NCBI GenBank assembly: GCA_963931635.1
Contig: OZ007034.1
Location: 2,108,001-2,172,000, forward strand
Direction of reading: 5' to 3'
Source: Caccoplasma sp905210875
GTDB taxonomy: Bacteria > Bacteroidota > Bacteroidia > Bacteroidales > UBA11471
Length of the DNA: 64,000 nucleotides
Shown: piece after piece, positions 15,576 through 23,958 of the stretch
Layout of the letters: each line of letters opens with the position of its first letter
Position numbering within the stretch: the first letter of the stretch is position 1
Position numbers and translations under genes: made by a program
Notes under the pieces: generated by a model
The model's database searches: none
What the model was told of the DNA's origin: nothing
The model's input: the letters and a program-made list of their open reading frames with translations, nothing else

Positions 15576-17300
15576 TTGCGACCATCTCCAATGAATCCTC
15601 GTAAGACATTTGATGAGAACAGCTTGCAAGAGTTGGCCGAGAATATCGAGAGCCAAGGTTTGTTACAACCGATTATTATTCGTCCGATAGAACAAGAACC
15701 GATGTTTGACAGTGAGACGAATACGGTGATAACAATACCAGTTCGTTATGAAATTGTGTGTGGAGAGAGGCGTTATCGAGCTATCAAAATGCTTAAAGAG
15801 AAAGAAGATGCGCTCAATGTAGAGCGAGTTGCTTCCCATCGAAAAAAGTATGACCGATTTCAGACTATATCTGCCATAGTACAAGAAATGACAGATGAGG
15901 AAGCGTTTGATGCGATGATTACCGAAAATTTACAAAGAAAAGATGTTGACCCTATTGAGGAGGCATTTGCATTTGGAAAACTTTTGGAAAATGGTAAAAG
16001 TGTTGAAGATATAGCGGCCAGATTTGGAAAGTCTATTCGCTTTGTTCAAGACAGGATAAAGTTAAATACACTGATACCGGAGTTAAAAAAAGCTGTTAGA
16101 GAAGATAAATGTCCTATATCTTCTGCAATGCTAATCAGTAAACTTGACCAAGACAAGCAAAAAGAATGGTCCCTTTTGTCTGAGAATAGTTATTATGATG
16201 GCTATTCAAAGAAATCTGCACAGAATTTTGTCAACGGTTTGTTTATGATGCTTGGAACAGCTCCTTGGTATGAAAGTGAAGATGCAGAGGATGAGAAGTT
16301 TTCCGGTGGGTGTGGTATTTCATGTGCTGACTGTGAATATAATACAGCGAATCGTGCGTGTCTCTTTTGGGAAATGAAAACGGATGATGACGGGAAATGT
16401 ACAAATAGACAGCTATTTACAGAAAAGAATATTGCTTATTTGATGGCTGTTATCGGTAAAAATGCCGATGAGTTTGTGAAAGCAGGACACAAACTCGAAT
16501 CTGGAAAAACGGTAATAATATATGACATCAATTATATGTCCGATAGTGCAAAGGCCCTTTTTGATAGTGCTGAGAAAGCTATAAAAGAAGCTGGATATGA
16601 ATTGATCAAAGCTTCCAGTCTTTTTTGTAAAAGGTGCTGGTATAACGAAGGAGATGAACGCCTTCAAAAGATGATTAAATCGGGTGAAGTATATAGGTGT
16701 CTCAATTTTATGAAATATAACCGTATTTGTCCTGAATATGAATATTATTATATAAGGGACAATTCTGAAAATGGCCAAGAAACAAATGCCGGTTCATTAA
16801 AAGCCATGGAGTTAGCAATGAAATATAACAGGAATGAGTCTATCTATCAGGAGAAGGTTATATCCGACCTCCGGGAACTTGCAAATGAACAGGTGGCAAA
16901 AGATAAAGTTGAAGAGCTTGATGTTTCACCTCTTGATAAAGATGAAATTGTAGCTCTTTTGGCCATTATTGTCAAAGAGATGAATGTGCGTAATCTCTCT
17001 GAAAAAATGGAAGGACTTCTTTATAATGGTGAAATGCTATATAAGTGGCTTGCAACCAATGAAGAAAAATTTCCACTCATTATCAGGGAATATATTCGAT
17101 ATTACCTCACATCAAATAGTGTAAATTACGATAGCTGTATTCAATTTGTACAACAAAATCTTTTGTCCAAATGGCTATCCGATGAAGCCCAGACTATTAT
17201 GGATAAACACCGGGAAGACCTTGATAAGAAGCAAAAAAGGTTAGAAGAAAGATTGTCAGAGCTCGGGTATGACACAAAAGGGAAATTAATAAACGCATAA
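15576..17300 (+). CDS. ParB/RepB/Spo0J-like protein, 5' end probably frameshifted
   Basis: The roughly 574-residue protein has a ParB N-terminal domain (about residues 1-175) with NPRKTF, VCGERRYRA and MITENLQRKDV, then an HTH-like KSIRFVQDRIKL, and a long C-terminal part with scattered cysteines. The conserved leader points to the ATG at 15547, which is out of frame by one base. Adding one A to the A5 run at 15557-15561 would join that ATG to the conserved ParB N-terminus. Otherwise translation must start at TTG 15576 or ATG 15591. ParB-like phage proteins may act in replication, partition or base modification. Confidence 0.8.
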   Translation: MRPSPMNPRKTFDENSLQELAENIESQGLLQPIIIRPIEQEPMFDSETNTVITIPVRYEIVCGERRYRAIKMLKEKEDALNVERVASHRKKYDRFQTISAIVQEMTDEEAFDAMITENLQRKDVDPIEEAFAFGKLLENGKSVEDIAARFGKSIRFVQDRIKLNTLIPELKKAVREDKCPISSAMLISKLDQDKQKEWSLLSENSYYDGYSKKSAQNFVNGLFMMLGTAPWYESEDAEDEKFSGGCGISCADCEYNTANRACLFWEMKTDDDGKCTNRQLFTEKNIAYLMAVIGKNADEFVKAGHKLESGKTVIIYDINYMSDSAKALFDSAEKAIKEAGYELIKASSLFCKRCWYNEGDERLQKMIKSGEVYRCLNFMKYNRICPEYEYYYIRDNSENGQETNAGSLKAMELAMKYNRNESIYQEKVISDLRELANEQVAKDKVEELDVSPLDKDEIVALLAIIVKEMNVRNLSEKMEGLLYNGEMLYKWLATNEEKFPLIIREYIRYYLTSNSVNYDSCIQFVQQNLLSKWLSDEAQTIMDKHREDLDKKQKRLEERLSELGYDTKGKLINA

Positions 17301-17311
17301 GAAATGAAAAT

Positions 17312-17347
17312 AAAGCGGCACGATGAATTAAATCGCGCCGCTTTTTT
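17312..17347 (+). terminator. Terminator after the ParB gene
   Basis: AAAGCGGC and GCCGCTTT pair, with an extended imperfect inner stem, and are followed by six T. Confidence 0.85.
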
Positions 17348-17452
17348 GCTTTAAAGAAATGAATTTCAGAAGGAAAATATCTAATAGAGCTCCTCCTTGT
17401 TAGTAGCTATTGAGAAACGAATACAAAGTCATTAACCAACCAATCTATACCA

Positions 17453-17761
17453 ATGGCAATTACGCTAAATAAACAAGCGATACGTTGTGAGGAGATAGCT
17501 ATCGCCAGTGGAAAGATTACTCCATCATCGTCGGCGCGTCCTTTATTGTATGATATATCGCGAAGTTGGCGAGATTTATGTGATGCCACCGGGTTCAAAA
17601 GTGATAATCCTGGTCCGTGGAGTGAACGAGAAGAACAAGCCGCTGAGGTTATGGTAGCGACAATAACCTATTTGCAACGTATTGGGTGTAAAAATATAGA
17701 GCGGTTGCTCCTTGATACTATTGAGCGCCACTCTCAACAAATAGAAGAAGGTTGTCGATGA
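17453..17761 (+). CDS. Phage protein of unknown function (102 residues)
   Basis: A largely helical 102-residue protein with no signal peptide or recognised motif. It lies alone between a terminator and the ParB-like/glycosyltransferase pair, and may share their transcript. Confidence 0.55.
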   Translation: MAITLNKQAIRCEEIAIASGKITPSSSARPLLYDISRSWRDLCDATGFKSDNPGPWSEREEQAAEVMVATITYLQRIGCKNIERLLLDTIERHSQQIEEGCR

Positions 17762-17802
17762 CTATTAAAGATGATGTTAAATGATGATGTAATACAATAG
17801 GA

Positions 17803-18462
17803 ATGACAACAAAAAAGAATGTATCGGTAGACCTCTTGGATTATAACAAGGGGCAATATCAAGGACTCCCGAAGAATCCCCGGTTCTTTCGGGATTTTCG
17901 TTATGAAGCCATGATGAGGAGCATCGAAGAGTCTCCAGAAATGCTTGAATTGAGAGAACTCATAGTATATCCGTATCCCGCTGGTCGCTATATGGTTGTG
18001 TGTGGAAATCTTCGGTTGCGTGCCTGTAAGGAACTTGGATATAAAGATTTACCATGCAAGATACTTGATGTGGAAACGTCTGTAAAAAAGTTGAGGGAAT
18101 ATGCGACCAAAGATAATGTGAGTTTTGGAGAGAACGACATTGATGCGATGTCTAATGAATGGGATAGAGCAGAACTTGAATCTTGGGGTGTAGAATTCGA
18201 GCCAGAAAAAGTAACAGATGAGTTTAAAGAGCGATTCGATGCTATAACTGATGAGACGGCAGTTTATCCTCTTGTGCCGAAATATGATGAAAAGTATGAG
18301 CTTTTTATTATGCAGTCAGCCAACGAGGTTGATAGTAATTGGCTGCGGGAACGTTTGGGAATGCAACGTATGCGTTCTTATAAGACTGGCAAGATAAGTA
18401 AAAGCAATGTAATTGATATACGAGATGTTCGTGTAGCGTTGGAGGGCGAAAGAAATGGGTAA
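17803..18462 (+). CDS. ParB-like nuclease-domain protein next to a glycosyltransferase
   Basis: The 219-residue protein has a compact ParB N-terminal fold: LPKNPRFFRD, an MMRSIEESPEM helix, and MVVCGNLRLRACKEL (equivalent to the GERR motif) near residue 67. It lacks the HTH of chromosomal ParB. Such stand-alone ParB domains are often found beside phage DNA methylases and base-modification genes. It overlaps the glycosyltransferase gene by eight bases, so they are coupled. Confidence 0.75.
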   Translation: MTTKKNVSVDLLDYNKGQYQGLPKNPRFFRDFRYEAMMRSIEESPEMLELRELIVYPYPAGRYMVVCGNLRLRACKELGYKDLPCKILDVETSVKKLREYATKDNVSFGENDIDAMSNEWDRAELESWGVEFEPEKVTDEFKERFDAITDETAVYPLVPKYDEKYELFIMQSANEVDSNWLRERLGMQRMRSYKTGKISKSNVIDIRDVRVALEGERNG

Positions 18463-19210
18463 TCTTAAAATAGTAATCCCGTCGCATAAACGCCACGATA
18501 GGGTCTTTGCGAAAAAACTCGTTCGGAATCCCATAATCTGTGTTGCAGAGAGTCAAGCTTCGCTTTATAGAGAATATAATCCTGAATGTGAAATAGTAAC
18601 GCATCCGGATAATATAATCGGCCTTATCCCAAAACGAAATTGGATGGCCCGCTATTTTGGAGAGTTATTCATGGTTGACGATGATGTTCACGTTGTTAAG
18701 TCTCTCTTTTGTGAAAAAGGAGAGTCAGGTGTGATAAGGGACCCTTTGAAGATTACAGGAATAATAGAATCACTGTACGAGTTGGCTTGTATGCTTGATG
18801 TTCATTTGTTTGGGTTTACATCTCGTATTTCGCCGGTAATGTATGATGAGTGGGGATATTATTCACTATCAAAAATGATAACCGGTTGTTCATATGGTGT
18901 AAGATATAATAAAAATGTTTGGTGGAATGAAGAATTACGCCTTAAAGAAGATTTTTGGATTTCGTGCTACATGAAGTATAAGGAAAGGCGTATCCTTACA
19001 GATCTTCGGTACAATTTCTCTCAGAAAAGTACCTTTGTCAATGCTGGTGGACTAGCGGCTCTCCGTAATCAGGAAGAAGAACGTCGTTCTATATTGTTCA
19101 TCAAAAAACATTTCGGAGATAGTATAAATCTAAAAGGTGCAACCAATAATGGCAAGGAAAAAACGAAACAGCTAGTAGAATATAATATTACCTGTAAGTT
19201 CAAATTCTGA
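18455..19210 (+). CDS. TET-associated-type glycosyltransferase (candidate DNA-base GT)
   Basis: This 251-residue protein resembles the phage TET-associated glycosyltransferase (TAGT) family: an N-terminal GT-A-like strand VIPSHKRHD, IPKRNWMARYF, then the metal-binding MVDDDVHV (about residue 75) and a KEDFWISCYMKYK segment. GT-A enzymes of this group are thought to add sugars to modified bases. The coupling with a ParB-like protein and the presence of an NDP-sugar epimerase in the same phage fit base glycosylation. No TET/JBP dioxygenase is recognised in the window, so the acceptor is unknown. Confidence 0.65.
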   Translation: MGNLKIVIPSHKRHDRVFAKKLVRNPIICVAESQASLYREYNPECEIVTHPDNIIGLIPKRNWMARYFGELFMVDDDVHVVKSLFCEKGESGVIRDPLKITGIIESLYELACMLDVHLFGFTSRISPVMYDEWGYYSLSKMITGCSYGVRYNKNVWWNEELRLKEDFWISCYMKYKERRILTDLRYNFSQKSTFVNAGGLAALRNQEEERRSILFIKKHFGDSINLKGATNNGKEKTKQLVEYNITCKFKF

Positions 19211-19238
19211 TTGCTCGATGGCTAAAAATGGCGATAAA

Positions 19239-19311
19239 ATGGTGTTTAATCTGATTGCATATATCGTTATTATTGGCCAAATTTAATGTATAACACAATA
19301 AAATATAGCAA
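19239..19311 (+). promoter_or_regulatory. Phage-type promoter module, copy 3 (divergent form)
   Basis: ATGGTGTTT at 19239 is followed 47 bases later by ATGTATAACACAATAAAA, before the ATG at 19315. The GTTAAGG box is degenerate and the AAGTCAAACC leader is altered, but the geometry matches copies 1, 4 and 5. Confidence 0.5.
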
Positions 19312-19314
19312 GTT

Positions 19315-19884
19315 ATGAAGATAAGAACTGTTGGCGGGTATGATTTCTTTGAGGTGAGTTCTGCCATGCAAAAGGCTATAAGGCGGGCCGATGTTCGTGT
19401 TGCAGGCTTCTTTGCATTGGAGTTATGGGCTAGTAATTTCAGGGACTATTTGTGGAAAAGGCTGTTTACTATCAGTGCCGAAGACTGTTATGGGCTTATT
19501 ACTTATGAAATTGAAGCTTTGTGGCAAGGCCATGAATTAGTGAATAAAAATAGACAAGAGCCCAAAGGCCGAATTTTTGTCAGTAAGGCTGTACTCCTTT
19601 TGTGTGAATGTAGGAAGAGTAGAGATGCCGATCATCTGCAAAATTTTATCTATGACTATAATGATGTAGATGTGGAGCGTTGGATTTACGATGTGAGGCA
19701 ATATCCTATACAAATACCTCCATACACTTACGATGTGCATACTCAAAAAGGGAAGAAGTATGGTCGTACAAAAGCAGAGTTTTTTCGGACAGAGTTTGAT
19801 GCACTGACTCCACGAGAACCTGGATTATTTGATGGACTTGTTCCTGATGCAAAGCAATTATTCGACGGCATGACACATAAGTAG
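19315..19884 (+). CDS. MgsA/RarA C-terminal-like protein
   Basis: The 189-residue protein has an SAMQKAIRRADVRVAGFFAL segment followed by LWKRLFTISAEDCYG, which resembles the C-terminal oligomerisation domain of RarA/MgsA replication-recovery ATPases (there an S-x-h-K-S-h-R-x-S-D pattern followed by R-x-h-hxxSEDhG). The AAA+ part is absent. It might act on host RarA tetramers or clamp-loader-like complexes during phage replication. The C-terminus is acidic and has PGLFDGL repeats. Confidence 0.6.
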   Translation: MKIRTVGGYDFFEVSSAMQKAIRRADVRVAGFFALELWASNFRDYLWKRLFTISAEDCYGLITYEIEALWQGHELVNKNRQEPKGRIFVSKAVLLLCECRKSRDADHLQNFIYDYNDVDVERWIYDVRQYPIQIPPYTYDVHTQKGKKYGRTKAEFFRTEFDALTPREPGLFDGLVPDAKQLFDGMTHK

Positions 19885-19900
19885 TCATGCCGTTTCATTT
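19865..19900 (+). terminator. Terminator overlapping the stop of the MgsA-like gene
   Basis: ACGGCATGAC (19865-19874) and GTCATGCCGT (19884-19893) form a perfect 10-bp stem around the TAG stop, followed by a T-rich run. Confidence 0.75.
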
Positions 19901-19918
19901 AATCAAGAGTAAGTAAAA

Positions 19919-20008
19919 GTTAAGGAGAATATATGGCGTTTATTCAGTTTTATTTACCCGCTATTTATGATTAAATTTATATGTAATACACTAAAAGTCA
20001 AACTAATA
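19919..20008 (+). promoter_or_regulatory. Phage-type promoter module, copy 4
   Basis: GTTAAGG at 19919, ATGGCGTTT at 19933 and ATGTAATACA at 19981 keep the 62- and 48-base spacings of copies 1 and 5. The leader AAAAGTCAAACTAATA precedes the ATG at 20020. Confidence 0.65.
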
Positions 20009-20019
20009 TCAATAGATAT

Positions 20020-20292
20020 ATGAAATCAGAACTTGTATGTAAAGCAATGGCTATTCTTAATGCTCATGATTTTTATTATATGATGAGTGATAGCCTCTCG
20101 GCCGAAAGACAAGCCAGAGAATCAATGAAGCAGTTTGTTGCGGTTACCAATAAAATCGGCGGTCAACTTCGTGAAGACTTGCGTAATATTTGGTTGGCAA
20201 CATATAATTGTTGTCGATGTAATAGAACCAATAAAGACGATTCTATCTATAAAGCTGAGATAAGCAACCTTCTCACTAAAATATCTATCTAA
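20020..20292 (+). CDS. Small phage protein, unknown
   Basis: A 90-residue helical protein with a CCRCNRTN cysteine cluster that could bind metal. It is the first gene after promoter copy 4. No family is recognised. Confidence 0.6.
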   Translation: MKSELVCKAMAILNAHDFYYMMSDSLSAERQARESMKQFVAVTNKIGGQLREDLRNIWLATYNCCRCNRTNKDDSIYKAEISNLLTKISI

Positions 20293-20301
20293 CACGGTGC
20301 C

Positions 20302-20637
20302 ATGGAAGGTCTATCAGATATTATATTCTCTGAGGTGATGGATTGTATAATTCCTTGTATTGATGTGGATAGGCAGGATTTCTCATTTAGCTATGAAAAA
20401 CAGGGCTTTATTATAGATGGATGCGGTCGAGTAGATGGCGAATGGATTAGGAGGGGAGATGGTTATTTTGAACCAATCGAATATTATCTGAGAGATGTGT
20501 GTGTGAATGTCATAGAGCTTTCCATTTTTTATTTTGATGAGACAATCAACGAAGAGATAGAGTATGCTGATGATGTGGTTTCACTTTTTAAGGAGAGGTT
20601 AAATATATACCTTGAATCATATCTGAGAGGATATTAA
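20302..20637 (+). CDS. Small acidic phage protein, unknown
   Basis: A strongly acidic 111-residue protein with no basic tail. Its charge is of the kind seen in DNA mimics and inhibitors, but there is no direct support for such a role. Ten bases separate it from the preceding gene. Confidence 0.55.
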   Translation: MEGLSDIIFSEVMDCIIPCIDVDRQDFSFSYEKQGFIIDGCGRVDGEWIRRGDGYFEPIEYYLRDVCVNVIELSIFYFDETINEEIEYADDVVSLFKERLNIYLESYLRGY

Positions 20638-20661
20638 ATAATTCAACAAAAATCATAGACA

Positions 20662-20856
20662 ATGAAGAAAAAAGAGAAAAAGGTTGATCCGGCAGAAAAT
20701 ATTTCTGCCGATGAGCGTCTTATGCAACAACAAAGAAGAAAAGAGAAGAAACTGTTCCCGTTACGAGTAAACAGTACGACAATAATTCTCGTCCCGAAAT
20801 CCAAATGTACCAAAACCTATGCAGAATCTTATAACGAAAAACTCAAAAGAATATGA
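20662..20856 (+). CDS. Small lysine-rich phage protein, unknown
   Basis: A 64-residue protein with about one third Lys and Arg. Its stop overlaps the next start (ATGA). It could bind nucleic acid, but no fold is recognised. Confidence 0.5.
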   Translation: MKKKEKKVDPAENISADERLMQQQRRKEKKLFPLRVNSTTIILVPKSKCTKTYAESYNEKLKRI

Positions 20857-21158
20857 CAAACGCTGATATTAAAAAAGCCGCTATTGAGTTGTGTACAACC
20901 GAAGCGCAAGAAGAGTGGGTGAAGGATTATGGAATACATTGCTTCCTCGACGGCGCCCGATGGCGCATAGACTCCGTTTGGCACGATATGAACATTATGC
21001 CAAATTTCAGACAGCTACCAATTCTCATGGAGCATAAGTCCGGTTCTATTCATTTTATAGATGACAGGCTGAGCGTCTGGGCATATTTGAAAAAACACTA
21101 TGTACGTTGGGCCTACATCGCCGACCTCCTGGCCGACAGAAAGGAAGAAGAGCAATGA
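20853..21158 (+). CDS. Phage protein, unknown (101 residues)
   Basis: This protein has several Trp residues and an alpha/beta look, with no recognised family. GC content rises inside this gene and remains high to about 23.2 kb, suggesting a different origin from the AT-rich genes upstream. It overlaps both neighbours by four bases. Confidence 0.55.
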   Translation: MTNADIKKAAIELCTTEAQEEWVKDYGIHCFLDGARWRIDSVWHDMNIMPNFRQLPILMEHKSGSIHFIDDRLSVWAYLKKHYVRWAYIADLLADRKEEEQ

Positions 21159-21616
21159 AAAGCCTCGACACCCTCCGTCGGCAGTACGACCGTTATATCC
21201 GCACGGGTAACCACATCAAAGCCCTGCAAACGATGCAGCAGATAGCCCACCTCTCCGCCGCACAAGAGACAACCGAACGAGTCGCCGTGCGCGACCTCTA
21301 CGGTGCCCTCACCGCCCAGGAGCGACAGAAAGCCGCCCACGCCTGCACCAAGATAATGCTCTGTGCCGACATACTCAATGCCGCCTCCGTCGACCTGCAG
21401 GGCATTATCCACAGGGCCGACCACGGAGCCGACCTGCTCCTCTACCAAGACGTCAAGCAGATAGTCCGCTTCTCCAACAACATCATTCGCAACGTCGACG
21501 CCTTTCACGACGAAGAGTTCTCCTACACCTTCGGCCGTCTCGCCGACCACGCCTCCCTCACCATCGACAATCTCATCTACACCGAACAAGCCAAAGAAAA
21601 ACGCAAAAACACATGA
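21155..21616 (+). CDS. Helical phage protein with GC-rich codon use
   Basis: Starting at the ATG at 21155 that overlaps the previous stop, it encodes 153 residues, almost all helical, with no recognised motif. Codon use is dominated by GCC, CTC and CGT-type codons, unlike the AT-rich core phage genes. A long open frame on the opposite strand here is a compositional shadow. Confidence 0.55.
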   Translation: MKSLDTLRRQYDRYIRTGNHIKALQTMQQIAHLSAAQETTERVAVRDLYGALTAQERQKAAHACTKIMLCADILNAASVDLQGIIHRADHGADLLLYQDVKQIVRFSNNIIRNVDAFHDEEFSYTFGRLADHASLTIDNLIYTEQAKEKRKNT

Positions 21617-21864
21617 ATATGGGAAAACCTCAGAACAACGGCCTTGTAGAGTTTATAGACGACAAGCAAGGTATGGACGGCAGTTGGAACTGTATGGACT
21701 TTCACCTCTTCGCATTCCGAGAAAAGGACAAATCCTGGGAAGCCTCCCATGCCCGTTTCCTTGCTGCCAAATCAGGGAACTGCCCGTATAAAGACATTTG
21801 CCCCCGATATGCCCGTACAATGGCAAAAAGGAACAACCCACCAATCCAGTCAAAACTGTTTTGA
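21613..21864 (+). CDS. Small Cys-containing phage protein
   Basis: The 83-residue product contains a CPYKDICPRY segment that may bind metal. It overlaps the preceding gene by four bases and precedes the next by three. No family is recognised. Confidence 0.5.
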   Translation: MNMGKPQNNGLVEFIDDKQGMDGSWNCMDFHLFAFREKDKSWEASHARFLAAKSGNCPYKDICPRYARTMAKRNNPPIQSKLF

Positions 21865-21867
21865 ACC

Positions 21868-22383
21868 ATGCCGCAAGAAAGTATCGACGATTTCATACAG
21901 ATGGCCAAAGACTATGCCAAGGCCGAAGCAGACTTGGGCGTTCAACGTTGGGTATTCATCAGTATAGAACGCACCGATGGAAATTGCAATTACATCCGAC
22001 TATTCAGCTACGATTTACCCCGCGAAGTATATGAACGTCGGCGCTGGGTAATAGAATGGAGAAAAGCAAAACTCCTTTGCCAATATCCCCGAGGAAACGT
22101 CCAATCCTTTGTTAGCTATTACGATAAACGACTCGGAACCGATGACCGACTGAACGAAGATTTAAGTCAGCTTATATCGGCAAAAGCCCAGGTAACAAAA
22201 GTGCAGAGAAAGATTGATAAGTATGTTGCTTACAATCGAGCCCATAACCTATTTTTCGATGAAAGCACCGATACCGATTTATTGAAAGCCCGAGAAAAAC
22301 TCCGGGTAAAGATTGCCGGAGTAAAAGCAGCAGAAGAAAGATTAAAATTAAAAATCAAACAAATAAAAGGAGAAACGACATGA
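21868..22383 (+). CDS. Phage protein with C-terminal coiled coil
   Basis: A 171-residue protein. The N-terminal 70 residues look alpha/beta, and the rest is a long charged helix suited to a coiled coil. It is translationally coupled to the following gene (ATGA overlap). The function is unknown. Confidence 0.55.
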   Translation: MPQESIDDFIQMAKDYAKAEADLGVQRWVFISIERTDGNCNYIRLFSYDLPREVYERRRWVIEWRKAKLLCQYPRGNVQSFVSYYDKRLGTDDRLNEDLSQLISAKAQVTKVQRKIDKYVAYNRAHNLFFDESTDTDLLKAREKLRVKIAGVKAAEERLKLKIKQIKGETT

Positions 22384-22613
22384 CAGTTAAAGAATTATAC
22401 GACTGGTGTAAAACACAAAAAGACAAGAATGCAGAAGTATATATGTGCAAGGACTATGAACAAATAGACGAAGACGGCAACCTCACTGACCTGTATCGTC
22501 TAAAAGGGATAAGCACACAAACAAGAATCCTCGATATGGGATTTGATTGGGAAGAAGAAACCGACGTCATTTTGGAATTCTCGAGCGACTCCGTAATAGT
22601 AGAAGATATGTGA
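22380..22613 (+). CDS. Small acidic phage protein
   Basis: A 77-residue acidic protein beginning MTVKELYDWCK. It has an alpha/beta pattern, but no assigned function can be supported. Confidence 0.5.
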   Translation: MTVKELYDWCKTQKDKNAEVYMCKDYEQIDEDGNLTDLYRLKGISTQTRILDMGFDWEEETDVILEFSSDSVIVEDM

Positions 22614-22652
22614 TAACAAAGAAACCGTGTGTAGAATTTAATCAATAAAATT

Positions 22653-23222
22653 ATGAATCTAAACTTTCTTAGAGACAAAGCATTCCACACTGCAAAAGAA
22701 CACGGCTGGCACGAAGAAGAACACAGCGACAGACATTTCCTTATGCTCATTATCTCCGAACTCGCCGAAGCCGTTCAAGCCGACAGAAAAGGAAGAAATC
22801 ATTCCTTTCTCTCGCAATTCAACGTAAAGAAATACTTTACCGGTCGGCCTTTCACACCCGAAGAATACCGAGAGAAGTGGAAATTCTGCTTCGAGGCCAT
22901 GATAAAAGACTATGTTCCAGATGAGTTAGCCGATGCCTGTATCCGAATCTTCGACCTTGCCGCACTTCGTAGCATCGACCTATCCATACCAAGCGACAAC
23001 CCTTGTACTGTCAACCCCCAAAAGACATTCACAGAGAATATATATGCCATCATACGAGATATCATCATCGGCTCCGATACTCTTGAACAAAGGCTACGAA
23101 ACGCCATAAGCAACATTTTCGAGCTATCTCGGTTTATGGCATTCGATATAGAATGGCATATACGTATGAAAATGGACTATAATACCCTCCGTACATATAA
23201 GCATGAAGGGAAAAAATATTAG
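22653..23222 (+). CDS. MazG-like nucleotide pyrophosphohydrolase
   Basis: This 189-residue protein carries the MazG-like all-alpha NTP-PPase signature: HGWHEE, LMLIISELAEAVQADRKG and, farther on, DELADACIRIFDLA, which together supply the metal-binding Glu/Asp residues. Family members hydrolyse (d)NTPs or alarmones. Phage copies may clean the dNTP pool, remove modified or canonical nucleotides, or lower ppGpp. The extra C-terminal 60 residues are helical. Confidence 0.8.
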   Translation: MNLNFLRDKAFHTAKEHGWHEEEHSDRHFLMLIISELAEAVQADRKGRNHSFLSQFNVKKYFTGRPFTPEEYREKWKFCFEAMIKDYVPDELADACIRIFDLAALRSIDLSIPSDNPCTVNPQKTFTENIYAIIRDIIIGSDTLEQRLRNAISNIFELSRFMAFDIEWHIRMKMDYNTLRTYKHEGKKY

Positions 23223-23340
23223 ATGAATTATTTCAAGGTCATAGAGAACATAGGGATAAATATGTATCGGTGATTTGGCCTTTATTTTTACAATCTCTTT
23301 TGTAAGATTCTATACAACACATCATTAAAAACACATCATC

Positions 23341-23958
23341 ATGAATGGCAATAATCTTATTGTCGTAGAGGACGTACTGTATCCAAGCGATAATCTCTAC
23401 GATATACCCAGTCTGCGCCTGGATAGGCAGGCCGGGATGCTGAAACTTCCATTATCTCCTTATGGACTTGGCCGAAAAACGAAAGAGGCATCGACGATTC
23501 ATTTTTATGTCGATGATTATCGGTTTGAAAATGTATGGAAAAATCCTGCAAAAATATTGGCAGGAAATGTTTCTGCGATTATCGAACCAAATTTTTCGTT
23601 ATTTGACACTACGCCATTGTCTTATGGAATTTATCTCATCTACAAGAAGAGATGGATAGCTCGATACTTGCAAGAGTGCGGTATTGATGTATATGTTGAT
23701 CTTAACGTCAGCGGTAAATTTGACGACTTCAATATAATGGGAGTACCCAAAGGTTATAATGCTTTTGCCACAAGGGGGACGCGTGGATTTGTAGGACGTT
23801 TAGGTGAAGAACTTGATATGGCCCGGTATATATCCGGTAGAGATATTCCAAATTTAATTGTCTATGGTGGAGGGAAAGAGATACAAGAGTTTTGTACCCG
23901 GCACACTCTTGTGTATATCCACGACTATATGACGGCCAAAAAGACTGATAATGGTTAA
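23341..23958 (+). CDS. DUF4417 family protein
   Basis: The 205-residue product matches the DUF4417 pattern common in phages and plasmids: DYRFENVWKNPAKIL, IIEPNFSLFDTTPLSYGIYLIYKK split by a turn, and GVPKGYNAFATRGTRG. The biochemical role is not established. It overlaps the CdiA-CT-like gene by eight bases, so the two may form a functional pair. Confidence 0.8.
   Translation: MNGNNLIVVEDVLYPSDNLYDIPSLRLDRQAGMLKLPLSPYGLGRKTKEASTIHFYVDDYRFENVWKNPAKILAGNVSAIIEPNFSLFDTTPLSYGIYLIYKKRWIARYLQECGIDVYVDLNVSGKFDDFNIMGVPKGYNAFATRGTRGFVGRLGEELDMARYISGRDIPNLIVYGGGKEIQEFCTRHTLVYIHDYMTAKKTDNG

Noticed and set aside
21113..21589. Long open frame on the minus strand opposite 21155-21616
   Set aside because: The GC-rich codons of the plus-strand gene suppress stops on the other strand. 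The product is a Val/Gly/Asp-rich shadow with no gene context.
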